A stretch of 64,000 nucleotides of DNA from Camellia lanceoleosa (lineage: Eukaryota; Streptophyta; Magnoliopsida; Ericales; Theaceae). A program made the position numbers and the translations under genes. Positions 10,537 through 23,066 of the stretch are shown here, one piece after another. The notes beneath the pieces were generated by a model. That model had not been told where the DNA came from, did no database searches, and saw only the letters and a list, made by a program, of their open reading frames with translations. The stretch is taken from positions 130,848,200 through 130,912,199 of the forward strand of contig CM045770.1 in assembly GCA_025200525.1 (NCBI GenBank). Direction: 5' to 3'. Numbering within the stretch: the first letter of the stretch is position 1; the number at the start of each line of letters is the position of its first letter.

Positions 10537-10707
10537 ATCTCGAGGGCCTGCTATCAGCTCCAACCAGTAAGTTTTGGGGTTTGCTATTAATGCCAAGCTA
10601 GTTAGCTTTGAGGCTTACTATCAGGGCCGAACTAGAGTTTCGGGGCTTGTTATCAGTGCTGAGCTAGTAATGTTTTAGGGCCTGCTATTAGCGCTAAGCA
10701 TTAGTCT
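10537..10707 (+). repeat. Degenerate 33-36 bp tandem repeat, about 5 copies
   Basis: Successive copies share GGGCCTGCTATCAG, then a GCCAAGCTAGT-like part (GGGGTTTGCTATTAATGCC, GAGGCTTACTATCAGGGCC, CGGGGCTTGTTATCAGTGC, TAGGGCCTGCTATTAGCGC). The copies are quite diverged, so the array is old. Confidence 0.6.
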
Positions 10708-11761
10708 TTGTTTGCAGAGAGGACGCCTCTATTGAAGGCTGTTATCACCTTGGGAAGTCTTGCCTCAAAAGGTAATTGCGGAGGCCGCAGTCACTTCGGT
10801 TTCCCTTTCCTCAGCAAGTGTTCCAAAGGCGACACCGCAATGTTTTGATGAGATGGAGACATTGAGATGGGTTGCCTTAGCCACTATCCCGCAGCAAGTG
10901 GAGCCTTGGTAAGTTCCCTTGGATTTGTTGCATTACTATTGGGGAACCATTTGGGCCTAGTGGGTCGGATCTGGTGTGGCCTTTTGGTTGGCTCACTTCC
11001 CTTGGGTTTTAACTGATGTTCATTTAATGACATTTATTCACCTAATAAAGGCGAATTCCATGATTAGGTTAACGCCTTAATTTCTGTCCTCCCACAAAGA
11101 CTATTGATTAGAATTCATGTCTATTTGTTCATATAAATTGAGAATATGAAAATACTTACTTGTAAGCGTGACACATTGTCATTAGAAGAGAATTGCAATC
11201 TCTGTTTGTAATTAACAAATCATCTTTATTCATAATGTTTATTTATCAAATCTAAATGTATAATATGATATATGAAAGTAATTAAGTTGTAACATATTGT
11301 GTTCTACTCACTGATTTGCAACTATGGCTTGTGTAAAGGGTTAGAATTGCATGTTTGACTGTGTTTTCATTTTCTATTTTTATTTTTCAAAAAATAACAT
11401 TACTTAGTTGGCAAACTATTTTTGATAAAAAAAAAAAAATTCTAAAAACAACCTAATTTGTAAAAAATAAAAAAAAAATTGATACATGTTTTCAAATTTT
11501 TTATTATTTTTGTTTCCAAAAAAAAAAAAAAAATCAAAAGCAGGCAAAATGAAAATACAATCAAGCATGCCATCGATGATACGCATTTATTGTATCAAAT
11601 ATGAATGGAAAATAACAGTTTAAACCAGAAAAAAAATTAATTCTTTTTTTTATTTGCAATAATTGATGATTAAAAAAAATTATTTGTGTTACCAAATGTC
11701 CTACCTTCTATTATTATTATTATTATTATTATAAATATACATCGAGATCTTCGTCTTCTAC

Positions 11762-11796
<35 letters not shown>

Positions 11797-13772
11797 CTTC
11801 GTGTGGTAATGTGACGGTCTACGTTTAAAATTAAAACGATTAAGGATAATATTGGAATATGCAGTTTAAAATAATTGGTATTATTTTAATATTATTTTAC
11901 TTTATATGTTAGTTGGATTAGGTTCCTTCCTATCTTAAATGGTTTAATTATAGAAGGGTGAACTCTGAGGTTAGATTCTAAGACTTAATCATGTAGCAGT
12001 AAATTAGGAGCTCGCACACAAGCGGAGATTCAAATTCACACTTTTAAAATTAGGTACAATTCGCTGAAATCTGAAAGTTCATCTTATTAACCATTTGTGC
12101 TCCATCACTAGCCTGGGGAGAGTCCAACTTGGACCTCATCTCTCATTTTATTTGGAGTTGCTTCACACTCAAAGAACAAAGTTTCCGTTCTTTTTAAAGT
12201 AGCTGCTGCACATCACAGTACGAGGATCTATGGAAGTGTTTAACCATACATTAAGGTTAGAACCAAACATCTTGCTTATGTCACAGGAATTTGATTCCTT
12301 TTGCTTTTGTACCTCCATAAAATTAGACAAATGGATAGATTACGTTGACTTCCTTAAGATTTAGAGAAATACAACATGTATTACAGTTTTGACATAATGA
12401 TATTAATTTCTCTTCCAATAAGGTTAAATAGACTAAAACTAATGTAGATAGTTTGAAGACACTAGTATATACAAAATAAAATATACATAATATCATTTTT
12501 TTTCATTCATATGATTAACAAATTTCTAATGAAAAGGGAGCCAAATATTAAATAAGTTAAAATCTTAGAGGAACTCAGTGTAATTATATTAACCTTGTGA
12601 GGATTACGATATTTTTTTGCAAACCTTGAGGGAAGTCAGTGTAATTTATCCTAAAAATATTAATGAGCAAAAATGCTAATCTTACTAGAAATATTTTTAT
12701 ACAAAATTTATTACCATGGCATTATCATTTTTAAAAAAATTAAGTTATTTTAATTTTAAATTATGTGGCAATGTCATTCGTACTAAATTCTTCTTTGAAC
12801 ATTTTGATTTAAAATAGTTTCAAGATTAAAGGCGTCAATAGTTAGTTGATTAACACAACAAAATTTGTACCCTTTTTGATAGAATTGTCTCCTGGCAATT
12901 TCTCCAACTTTTAATGCCTTGTGGCGATTGAAGATGAAGAGTTAAAAATTCCTTGAGGCCCACCAAAGATACATGATGGCTGAGCAAAGGAAATTTATTT
13001 CATTAATTAACAAATGAAATTAGTTGATTAATTAATTAAATAAAACAATTTAGATTTGGCAGATGAGGTAAGCCGTAACCGTTCCTAAGAATTAGGAGGT
13101 TGTTGAGACTTATCCCCTATTTAAGTGCCTTATCCCCTATTTAAGTTCCTTAAGATGATTGTTAAAGAGGTTGCTAATGATGAGGCTTACACAAGATTTG
13201 AAGATCTCACATGTCAACAACAAAGCTACAAAAGTGAAGCCATTTCCGCCCCCCCCCCCTCCCCCCAAAAAAAAAAAAATCAAGGCAAGTGGGTTTTTGA
13301 TGTACACGTGGCAATTGGTGAAGATATGAAGGATCAACACATACTACAATCAAGGGGTTAGTTTTCCAAGCAAGGTAAGATTGGTTTTTGAATTCCTTAA
13401 GGATAAACATGCATCACAAAGAGAAAAGAATTCTATGCAACAACAAAGAAGCATTTTCCCCAAATCAAGCAAAATCAACTAAAATTCAAATCTGGAAGGA
13501 CACATTGTAGACACATGTTTCAAATCATGAAATCTTTCAACACATTTCAAAATTCATGTTACAAATATTCATTGTTTAGTTTTTGGACTAAACAATCTTG
13601 ATTATTTGAATAGTAGGTTCCTATTTCCAATCTTTATTTTAGATCGTTAATTACACATTGTAATTAGATGAAACCTCCGATTAATGAAGAAAAAAAAAAT
13701 TTAACAGAAGACAAAATAAGGAAAAGAAATATTTTATTGAAATTGTAGGGATTTAGAACCCATAGATACAAA
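10708..13772. other. AT-rich spacer with microsatellites
   Basis: No supported gene. It contains (ATT)n at 11709-11733 and 11761-11796, several poly-A runs (11425-11535), a duplicated CTTATCCCCTATTTAAGT at about 13109-13145 and a poly-C/poly-A run near 13247-13280. Frames over the poly-C run are chance frames. Confidence 0.5.
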
Positions 13773-14363
13773 ATACACGTAACGCCCTCAAAATAATAAC
13801 ATAAAACTCATCACTATTAACATTCATTGATATCTAGAAGACCAACATCCTTCTACTGATCAGAGTAATTCCTTACAAAAAGTATTACATGTTGATAACG
13901 AAAGTAAACGCCCCATGGGCTTACAACTTTCCAAGCCAACACTTGGTTACAAGAAATGAGTACTAACTCATATACACATTAAGCCCTAGGCTTGAGTTTA
14001 CATGTAATACATCAAAAGGAAAATAACATCCAAAAAGTCTGACAGCCTCAAGCCTCCCAAGCTATGTCCTTGGAGGTGGCATGCTACCTGTACTTGAAAA
14101 TGATGTTCCCATATAGGGTGAGCCACAGCCCAATAGAAATACACTAAACCAGCTATGAACAATGACTAAAAGATTAGCAGTTGATAGATGGCTAACACTG
14201 ATACATCCATTTATACCACATTATAGCTTCATGACATACAAGTCCATATTACTTTTCATTTTCCATTTCTTATCCATTTCCCAATTCTTAACCATGGCTC
14301 AGAAGCTGGCCAATCAACACTGGTGAGACAGTAACTTATATTAAACATTTTCCCATTTCATAT

Positions 14364-14583
14364 TAGATAAGCATATTAGCTATACCAACATATCAACAGA
14401 TAAGCATAAGAGCTATATCACACTTCTAGAGATAAGCATAAGAGCTATATCATCATAATAATAGATAAGCATATGAGCTGTATCTATGGAGTCCATCCCC
14501 TATCTTCTCCCAAATAACATCCGGTTTAGAGGTCCATCCCCTATCTTCCCCTAAACCGTGGAGTACATCCCGTATCTCCTCCA
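14364..14583 (+). repeat. Two adjoining minisatellites inside the solo LTR
   Basis: First four copies of AGATAAGCATAAGAGCTATAT with 10-16 bp spacers (14364-14484), then three copies of GAGTCCATCCCCTATCTTC (about 14490-14583). The second motif is also triplicated in both LTRs of the Tekay element, and the deletion endpoint at 31388 falls inside it. Confidence 0.7.
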
Positions 14584-15357
14584 ACACAACTCAATGCATA
14601 TAAACAATTATTATACACATTACCAATCAATACACAAAGTTAATGTATTCTTACAACCGTCATACTCAATGACACATCCCGATAATTAGTTTTTGTTTGC
14701 TTAATCATCATGTATTGTCTACAACAATTAAGACTATCCTCCACCGATAGCCCAAAGCAGTTATTTCTAAACAGAAAATAAATGCATCAAATGGATATAA
14801 AATTAACATTTCAATTCAATTCCTCATTTCTCAAATTAATTATTCGAATTAACTTATTAAACCAATTAGGGAAAATTCCCATAATCAACAAAAAAACCCT
14901 AAGGTTCCATTTTCATCCATAACCCATCATCTACCTCACTTTTCCTTGCCAATCTTGCATATAGGTTTATTATAAACAAAACCCCATCTTTTGTAAAATT
15001 ACACAAAGACCCAAACTTTTGTAAAATCACACAACAACACCCAACATATCAAAAAGCTAAAATTGAAAGACAAAGTCCATAAGGAGGAGTAGGGTATCCC
15101 TACCTCAAAGTTTGAGCTCCAACGGAGATGAAGACCAAAAACCAAAATGCTCCAAATCGCCAAATTTTCAGATTAAATCAAAGCTCTCAACCCTCTACCT
15201 TTTTAACAAAGCACTTAAGGTGGATTCATACTAGAAAGAGATGATTTTTTAGAGAGAAGACAGTCTAGAGAGAGTGAGTCTCGAATTTAGGGTTTGGAGA
15301 TGAAAAAGTTTTGAAAAAGTGATGTTTAACTCGGCTGCTGCTAACTGATATAAACAG

Positions 15358-15775
15358 GCTCGCTCGAGCGAAGGTTTTGTCGCTCGAGCGACCAGATACA
15401 AGAAATTGACCTCGCTCGAACGAAGAGACGCTCGCTCGAGCCAACAATTCGAACTCTCAGGTCTGCAACCAGACGCATGCTCGAGCCAACAATTCGAACC
15501 CTCAGGTCTGCAACCAGATGCACGCTTGAGCGACAAACTGCTCGCTCGAGCGAAGAACAAACCAGATCGCTCGAGCGAAGAAAAGCTCGCTCGAGCCAAG
15601 AAACGCAGCTCTCAGGTCCTGAACTAGACGCAATCGCTCGCTCGAGCGAAGCCACTCTGGCTCGAGCCACCAGACACAAAACTCCACTCTCGCTCGAGCG
15701 ACCAAACCCTGGCTCGAGCGAAGGACCAAAGATAGAAGCTCACTCGAGCGAATAACTGCTCGCTCGAGCAAAGAC
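15358..15775 (-). repeat. CGCTCGAGCG palindrome array in LTR U3
   Basis: About fifteen occurrences of CGCTCGAGCG or one-base variants (GGCTCGAGCC, GCTTGAGCG, CTCACTCGAGCG) in 420 bp at irregular 20-35 bp spacing. Because the unit is self-complementary it opens frames on both strands, none of which is a gene. In the LTR's own orientation the array lies just upstream of the TATA-like box. Confidence 0.85.
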
Positions 15776-15967
15776 CCAGAATTCTGGGCAGCAACACTTG
15801 GCTCCCAAACACAACCAACCTGTAACAGACCTGCTCAACACATCCTATAACTCAAATACAAAGTAGGAAAGGATGTAAATAAGATAATAATCAACTACTA
15901 ACATCCACGGATACACGTCCGGATCACTGTACAACAAGGGGTAAACCCGGGATCGCTATAATACAAC

Positions 15968-16075
15968 TGTTGGGTTTGGAACCTTTTACCTATCGCTTGC
16001 CATGTTTGCAGTGTAGTGTAGGCTCTTGAGTTCTCTCGTTTCTCTTCTTATTTTTGTAAAGACTTCTTTGACTCT

Positions 16076-16128
<53 letters not shown>

Positions 16129-16552
16129 ATCTTCTGACTTTTGGTTTTTCGATCCCTTTCTTGTGTGATGATCCTCATATTTATAGAGGGTCATCTATGT
16201 GATAAGAGTGTCACATCTTCAATTTGAATTTCAAATGCAATGATAATGCCGCTTGAATTTTTCATCATCATATCTGATTAACTGTATTGACTCTTTGGAT
16301 TTCATCCCATGTGGTGTCTTTTCGGTAGGCTCTACAGGTGTCATACTTCGTAGCCTCTATGTGTTATTTGAGTATCTTAAATAACGTCGCTGAGATATAC
16401 GACATTTTATTTATGCACTTCAACGAATCAAATTGATTATTTTAGGAAGTGATTACCTACAACAATTCTATCGTAGGCTCTATGGGTGTCATTAACTGAT
16501 TCACTATATTTGAAATTTGAACATAAATTTGGTTGAAATTTATATGCCAACA
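15968..16552 (-). mobile_element. Candidate Copia-type LTR (minus)
   Basis: Bounded by TGTTGGG at 15968 and CCAACA at 16552, i.e. a TGTTGG...CCAACA terminal pair. Read on the minus strand it has a promoter layout: CTCTATAAATATG (about 16174-16186), then a (GA)n leader (16081-16126) and a short ATG at about 16002. No matching target duplication is seen (ACAAC against CACAT). An alternative is the 5' end of an unrelated minus-strand gene. Confidence 0.4.
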
Positions 16553-17100
16553 CACATGGCATCTTTCTAGAGCGGTGGACCAAGTCAAAGCTATAAGGAT
16601 AGGCCTTAGCCGTTGGAGGTCAAAACCGTTTCCTAATTTTGGGGGATTAAGCTAAGGACCAAGGACACATGTCACTGGGAAGAACTACTACGTTCTTGGC
16701 AGTTGAATAGAATTAGGGGCTTTCTCAACATTATATAAAGGGCTCCAAGTGCAACATTTGAAGGGGTCCTGCACCAATCAACTTGACCAAGAGTCTTTCA
16801 ACTCATCTTAGCTTCATAACTTTTTTATCTTAGCTTCATAACTTAATTACCTTAGATTAGCTTCATAGCTTCTTTACCATAACTTCATAGCTTAGTTCCT
16901 TTAGTTTCATAGCTTAGTTATCTTAGATTATCAATTGTATTTCATTCTCAATTAATGCAAGTCACGATTTTGGTCTAATTATCTTAGGCACCCATAAATT
17001 TGTTAAAAATCTTCTTTATTGGGGCAAGATCCAAATCAGTGGCGGCTTCTCTTAGTTACACACAGTCATTTTTCTATGTTAGAAGTCAGAAGCGTTCAAC
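16553..17100 (+). promoter_or_regulatory. LTR-like promoter segment with TTAGCTTCATAACTT repeats
   Basis: TTATATAAAGGGC near 16730 is followed by about five copies of a ~25-bp unit CTTAGCTTCATAACTT (16807-16925). This resembles a retrotransposon promoter and leader, but I see neither its two ends nor any coding capacity. Low certainty. Confidence 0.3.
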
Positions 17101-18892
17101 AATTCCTACACCTTGAACTAGATTCACAAGTTTTGGCATGCCCATAATTAATCAAGAAACTTTTTTTGTGTTCACCACTGCAGGACTTCTTGAGTGGCAA
17201 CAAGAATATTTGAAGAGTGTAAACAAATACCAAAAAGTTGAAATAATCATAGAAATACCAATCTTAAAGCCTTAGGATTAATGAAAAATAAACTAAATCA
17301 AATTTTCAACAAAATGAAAGAATGACCAAAAACATGCCCTAATTAAAAAGTTTGGGTAAATTACAAATGCACCCCCTGATATTTGTTTAAAATACAGATT
17401 GTCCCTTATGATTTGAAAAATTATAAATACTTCATTGTCAAAAATTTTTATTTAACAGAATTAACTGAAAAAATAAAATGTCTAACTACTCTCCTATACA
17501 ACAATAAAATTACCTAAATTATTAATTAAAATAAATTTTTTATATCATTAAAAATTGTTAATTAATTTGATGATTTATTAATAAAATGGACTATTTGTTA
17601 TAAAATTAGAAATCTCAAGGGTGAGATATAATTTCTAAAACTCACATGAGACAATTTGTATTTTAAGCAAATTTCAGGATTATGTTCTAAAAGTTTAGAT
17701 GGAGCTTTGAACGAGGATAAAATAAGAAAAGTTGGAAAAAAAAAGAAAGAAAAAAATAAATGGGATTTTTACGGGCCAGTTTTATTTTCAAGGGTTATTT
17801 GTCCTCATGTTTTTATACTCAGATCTGAAGATGAAAAATGAAAAAAAAAAAAACAAAACAAAACAAAACAAAAAAAAAAAAAAAAAAAATTCCACTAGTT
17901 TTGATGAACCCATCTTGTGCTTCTACTTGGATCAATAACAGAACCAAGAACACCACTTGACTCCAGTGCTTCATCTCTCTCTCTCTCTCTCTCTTTTTCT
18001 AAATTTGTTTAAATGTAGAGAATCAATAAAATGTTTTAACAAATTGGACATGTCTCTCTCTTTCAGTGGAGGAAGACAGAAAGCATACATACATGAAAGA
18101 CAACCTATTGTTCACTGCTGCCTCCACTGTCGGCATCTTCTTCCATTTTCACCATTGCTTCTACCTCCACCGACGTCTTCGCCTCCACCTCTACCGTTGT
18201 TGCCGACCACTGTCGCTTCTAGCTCTATAGTTGTCATTGCCTCCCTTTCTAGATCTAGGATCTAGGCTTTTTGTCGCCGGATTTTCTCTCTTTCTCTCTC
18301 TATATATATATTTATATATATTGGGGAAGATCCCAGTGATAAATCTATTTAAATCAGTGATAAATTTGTTTGAACTAGTAATAAATCAGTGATAATTTTG
18401 TTTAAATCAGTGATAAATTTATCACTGTTGAATTTTTTTTTTTTTTTTTTGTGAATTAGTAAGTGAGTGTGTATGTATGTGAGTATGAAATTTATCACTG
18501 ATAACATTTTATTAGTGATAAATTTATCACTGCTAAATTATTGTGAATTAGTAAGTATGTAGATGTGTTTTTGTGAATTAGTGAGTGAGTGTGTATGTAT
18601 GTGAGTGTAAGAGAACAAAAGGCACAATATATAAGGAACAAAAGGAAGACAACGTATAGGGAAGAGCTCACAGAGGAGAGCTCGTGAGTAGCTTCTTTGC
18701 TTCATGCATGTAGTGTGATATTGAAGGGTAATATTGGAAACAGAAATAGGACATGACTTGATTGGTATTAACTTACTTCCATAGGACTGGCTGATAAGTC
18801 CCCAAAATAAATCAATCCTAAAACACGATGAGCCAAAAACACACTTGTGCTGAGGAATAGCTTACTTTTTGTTTTAAGATGGGATAATGCCC
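17101..18892. other. AT-rich spacer with simple repeats
   Basis: No supported gene. Contains poly-A and (CAAAA)n around 17838-17890, (CT)n at 17971-17995 and (TA)n near 18300-18320. From 18336 to 18620 there are several AGTGATAAATTT units, the palindrome AGTGATAAATTTATCACT twice, and three copies of GTGAATTAGTAAGTGAGTGT or relatives. Confidence 0.45.
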
Positions 18893-19045
18893 AAAGTCTA
18901 ATTACAAAGAGTAATTCCTTGGGCCATAATAACAATAGGAAACACAAAAGGTCCCATCCCTACTCCATTCAAATAAAAATGCGATTCAACATCAAAAGCC
19001 ATTCTAGCTAGATAATAAGCAATCCTGTGCAAGTTAGACCATCCT
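18893..19045 (-). pseudogene. LINE-type RNase H fragment
   Basis: The minus frame reads WSNLHRIAYYLARMAF, then GPFVFPIVIMAQGI, and a stop. This resembles the last ~45 residues of plant non-LTR retrotransposon RNase H domains (usual pattern: N-x-x-AH-x-LA-(R/K)-x-A, then a hydrophobic tail). A stop codon lies immediately upstream, and nothing recognisable of the rest of a LINE is nearby, so only a relic remains. Confidence 0.4.
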
Positions 19046-19539
19046 TAATGTGAATGAAAATTATTCGATGTGACCAACTACAATGTTCCAAACTCATCTC
19101 AACCATTGATCTATGTGAAATTTATGTGAGACCCACACAAATCAATGATTGAAATAGGTTTGTGACATGACTACGTAATTGTTGTTGATAGTAGTGAATA
19201 ATTACTCCAATGCCGAGAATGAAGTAGCCAAACCCAGAAAATTCAAAGACGTAGCTCCAAATAGCAAAAACAACATATAGAGAATCTTCCACTAAAATAA
19301 TATCATGCAGCCCCAAACAACTTGCAAACTTATTTTCGTACTTTATAATTACTTAATATTTATTTATACTTAATATAGACAATTTGTAATGAAAAAATTG
19401 TTAGAAAGTCCAATTTAAGAGCGGTACAAGTCATTAGGTCCAGTAGATATTTTGTTATTGGTGAGAAGTCCACCATTTGTAAAATAGTTTGGTGAGAAGT
19501 CATTTTGTTAGTTTTGAAGAACAATTTATTTTTAATTTT

Positions 19540-19935
19540 ATCCCTTATCTATCTGTTGACTTTCATTGACTATCTGTTCAAATTTATATCTATCTATTTA
19601 AATTATTTTTCCTATATGTTCAATTTATATCTATCTGTTCAAATTTTTTCCTTATCTGCTGAAATTATCTATTAAAATTACCTACCTGATCAATTTTTCT
19701 CATTATCTGTTCAAATATCTATCTGCATTTTATTATTTGTTCAATTTTTCCACTTATCTGTTTAAATCTAATTGTTCAAATTTTATTATCTATTTAATTT
19801 TTTTCTCTTGAATTCATTTTGTTGATTTTTTTATCTATTCAAATTTTAGTTATTGAAATACACAAGCCACTATCTGTTCAACTTTTGAACAGATCTATTC
19901 AATAAGAACAACAATTTTTTTTACTTATTTAAATC
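19540..19935 (+). repeat. Degenerate CTATCTGTTCAAATT repeat
   Basis: Roughly fifteen loose copies of a 15-20 bp AT-rich unit (TATCTGTTCAAATTTAT). Near the end is an inverted pair, ATCTGTTCAACTTTTGAACAGAT (about 19872-19894). A (CAA)n run follows at 19961-19981. Confidence 0.5.
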
Positions 19936-21530
19936 CAACACAAACAAATCCTGTTTGTTCAACAACAACAACAACAACAACACATATATAAGCAAAAAAC
20001 TAACTACCTGTAGACACTCCATTTTTGATCGTCCTTAAGACTTGGGCACTACTGATGGCTTACTTGGTGATAGAGCATGTGCAAGGCAAGGGGTCGATTT
20101 CTTCGGCAAGAGGAGAGTCAAATCCTAACCTCACACCCCATTTTGGACCAAAGCTATTTTGGATGGTTTTTAGACCTTAAAATCCTCTCTTTCAAATATT
20201 TTTGAAATGAAGTTCCTACGATGTTCCAAGTTTCGCATTTTGTTAAATGTTGTGCTTTTCGGTAAACCGAGCTAGGACAAAGTGGAAATGAATGAAAGAG
20301 AGATGAAATCTTTGAAAAATCTTTCAAAACACCTTCTTTAAGGGTTTGGATTTGAATAAAAGAGGAGAAGAGAGAAGAAACCAAGTTGGGGAAGAAGATG
20401 GGCATGAACCGTTACGAGAGAGAGTCGAGTAGTCCTCGCTAAATCGGGCCTATCCTTTTGAATACTTGGATTTCAGCTATGAGGCCACCACCATTGGAAA
20501 GAAGACTTCCGGGGCTTCATTTTACACTTAAGAATCTCCTAAAATCGAGCCCGGATGGGGGAGATATGATTGGTTGAAGTTGGGCATTATTCTGGTTGGA
20601 CTGAAACTGAGCAGTCTTCACTAAAAGAGGGATATCTCTTAGTACACATGGAATTTTGAGGTGAGGCTGCCACATTTGGAAAGAAGACTTCCGGGCTACA
20701 GTTTGGGCTCAAGAATGACCTGAAAAGGAGTCCAGATAAAAGACTTAGGCTTGCTTCAAGTCAGGGACCAGGGCTGATTTTTTCCATCGGCCTCCATGGT
20801 ACTGCATCGGCCACAATTGGACCTCAGCAGCTATTGGTCGGCCAAAAGTGAACCTTATCGGCCACAAATAGTGGCCGGTCGGCACCAAAGATGACCGGTC
20901 AGCCAGAAATGTCCAAAAAGCCCAGAATTGGAAGATATTTCTCCTCCAGCTGTTTCCAGCTTGTGCCACCTGTCCCAAATCAGATATTTCGACCAAACTT
21001 GACATTTTGCTATATAATGAAGCCTTATATCTCATATTCAAGGGTGAGAACATTTAGAGAACATTTTTGGCAAAAGGTTTGGGAGCTTCTCACACTAGAA
21101 CCTCTCTCTCTACAATCCTCTCTTGAGCATTTGTACTAGAAGGCTTGGATACAACCATCTTCAACCCATCAACCCTTAAGAAGAGTTGATCACCATTGGC
21201 TTGAGGTCCCTTGGAAACTATTTTTGGGCTAATTGAAGGTTGTTTGGCTTAGATTTGGCTGGTTTTGCTGCTGTCCTTCAAGGTTCTTCAAGGGTAAACA
21301 CTTGCTCCTTTAAACCTTTGCTTTGCATGCTTGTTTTACCACCTTTGTAAACTGTTTTTGGCTTGGTTTTGAACTAAAGAAAACTCTATTTTTCATTGCT
21401 AAAAGTGATGGTTTAAGCCTATTTTGTGTTAGGGGGTTGTCTCTCCTTTTTGTTCCTTAGCTTGTATAGCTTTTGCGCCATCTTCTAAGGTCTTTCAAAA
21501 CAACTTTTCATTGCCTTTTAACCACTGAAA

Positions 21531-21560
21531 TCTAGAGGATTTTCAGTGGTAAAAACCCTT
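21531..21560 (+). other. Stem-loop in LTR2, counterpart of 6435-6470
   Basis: ACCACTGAAA and TTTCAGTGGT pair over 10 bp, with an inner TC/GA pair and a CTAGAG-type loop. It lies about 520 bp after the TATA box, matching LTR1. Confidence 0.65.
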
Positions 21561-22789
21561 TTTTGAGGTCCCAAATGGGTGGGGGTTGTCCCCCCTCCTC
21601 TTCTCTTGTTTGCATGTCTTATTGGCCTATCAAATGAGCATATGTTTCTACCATTTTGAGGCTTAGTTCAGGCACTTTTTTGTGACTTTTAGGACCTCCC
21701 TTAACTCTATGCATGGCTGGTTTGGTCACCTTATGCATGCTTATTGCAATTGTAGTGTAAATCCTCTTTGCTAGCCTTGTTAGCCTGACAAAGTAGCATG
21801 CTTTTGTGGTTTGAATTTGCTTAGTTCAAGCTTGTTTTTGGTGTTATTTTGGCATGTTATAACTCTGATCTTGATTGGTGGACTCACCTCTTGCATGCTT
21901 TATACACTTGTAGTGTAATCCATGCTTACTAGTCTAACATGCTTGATGTTTTGGCCAATCATGCTAGTTTATTTTGGTTGTACTCCATGCATGTTTTGGC
22001 ATTATTTTGACATGCTTTAGGACTGTTTTGCGTTGCCTTGGTCATATGACTCATGTTTTGTATAGCTATAATGTAAATGCCTTGACTAGTCTTCAGTTTT
22101 GAGACCACTAGCATGCTATATTTGTGGTGTATGCATCATATGGCATCATTTGGTATGAAATTTCAGAGCTTATATCTTTGCCATGCCTCCACTTAAATCA
22201 CTCTTTAAGTGCTTTTGGGAGTTATGCCTTATATCTTGCTTGTGAGCCAATTTGTGCACATGTTTGTCTAGCCTTTTGAGCTTCAATTCCAGCATGTTTA
22301 GGCCATTATTTTGATGTGATTACGCTCTGTCTAGAGCTGGTTTAGTCCATTGAGCCTTGTATTGCATGGTTCTAGTGTTGTGTTCTTCACTAGTTTCAAT
22401 GTTTAAGCTTACTAGCATGTTGTACTTGAAGTGTTTGCATGTTAGAGTCTTGTTTATCATGCCATTTTAGCACTGAAAAATTTGCCACCTCCCTCATTTC
22501 TTCATTTTTGATTTGTTTTGAGGATTGGTTAGTCTTGAGGTTGTGTTTAATGCTTGGGATTGAGGCCTATGCTTAAATTGCCTCAACCCTCTTTTGAGGG
22601 TTACTCCTAGTCAAAGGCATTGGTCACTCCCATGCCTTAAACCATTCTCTTTGATAGACCTCTCTCTCATTAGAGGACTGTCATATTTGGACAAGTTGAT
22701 TAATGAATGGATTGGTAATATTAAAATGTGTAAACAAAATCAATCAAGTAAAATGTGCCAAGATAAGCATGTTGCATGTGTGCGTTGCA

Positions 22790-22821
22790 TTGTGTTCAAC
22801 CGGACGTTATGTTGAACACAA
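22790..22821 (+). other. Stem-loop with loop CGGACGTTAT in LTR2
   Basis: TTGTGTTCAAC and GTTGAACACAA form a perfect 11-bp stem around CGGACGTTAT. The same ten-base loop with an altered but paired stem is at 37363-37392 in the third Tat LTR. Confidence 0.8.
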
Positions 22822-23066
22822 AGTGAATTGGTCTATTTCATACTTGAAGTGATGAAAATGGGCCAATCCCCTTTGTCTCCATTGCCTTTGATTATCCATG
22901 ATAAGGTGATGGTTCGAGTGTCGTGTTTGTCATGCATTTATTGAGTTTGTGCAAGCTTGACTCTTTGGCCATCATGCATTGAGATGCGTGATTGATCGCT
23001 CGAGAGTCGAGCACCACACTCCCTTGAGCTTGAGAAATGATAGGGAGGGTGGTTGTGCACACATAC

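Larger units (their letters stand above)
13778..15960 (-). mobile_element. Solo chromovirus (Tekay/Del-type) LTR
   Basis: Plus-strand reading starts CGTAACGCCCTCAAAATAAT and ends CCCGGGATCGCTATA. It matches, block for block, the LTR of the Tekay element at 23067-25143, so its orientation is minus. A five-base target duplication ATACA flanks it (13773-13777 and 15961-15965), making it a solo LTR left by LTR-LTR recombination. Inside: two minisatellites (14364-14583), the leader palindrome GTAGGGTATCCCTAC (about 15089-15103), a TTTATATC TATA-like box (minus strand, about 15344-15351) and the CTCGAGC array. The terminal TA...TA ends are non-canonical. Confidence 0.82.
20009..23066 (+). mobile_element. 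Solo Tat LTR (LTR2), left segment
   Basis: Starts TGTAGACACTCCATTTTTGA. The LTR resumes at 31389 and ends at 33033 (GGTCTACA). CTACC flanks both outer ends (20004-20008 and 33034-33038), so this is one solo LTR of about 4.7 kb split by the Tekay element. Here: a GCCGACCGG-type cluster (20783-20912), TATATAAT (21011-21018), donor-like AAGGGTAAACAC near 21290, a hairpin at 21531-21560 and the CGGACGTTAT-loop hairpin at 22790-22821. Confidence 0.88.

Noticed and set aside
9797..11080. Possible LTR starting TGTAGGGGGTCCG
   Set aside because: I could find no matching end, primer site or second copy in the window.
13137..13410. Minus ORFs with a poly-G stretch
   Set aside because: Made by the poly-C/poly-A tract; no domain and no gene context.
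15249..15818. Frames on both strands rich in LERA/ARSS
   Set aside because: Products of the self-complementary CGCTCGAGCG array; same for 24511-25119.
18300..18620. MITE suspected from AGTGATAAATTTATCACT palindromes
   Set aside because: No consistent terminal inverted repeats or target duplication could be placed; the text looks like a mixed minisatellite.
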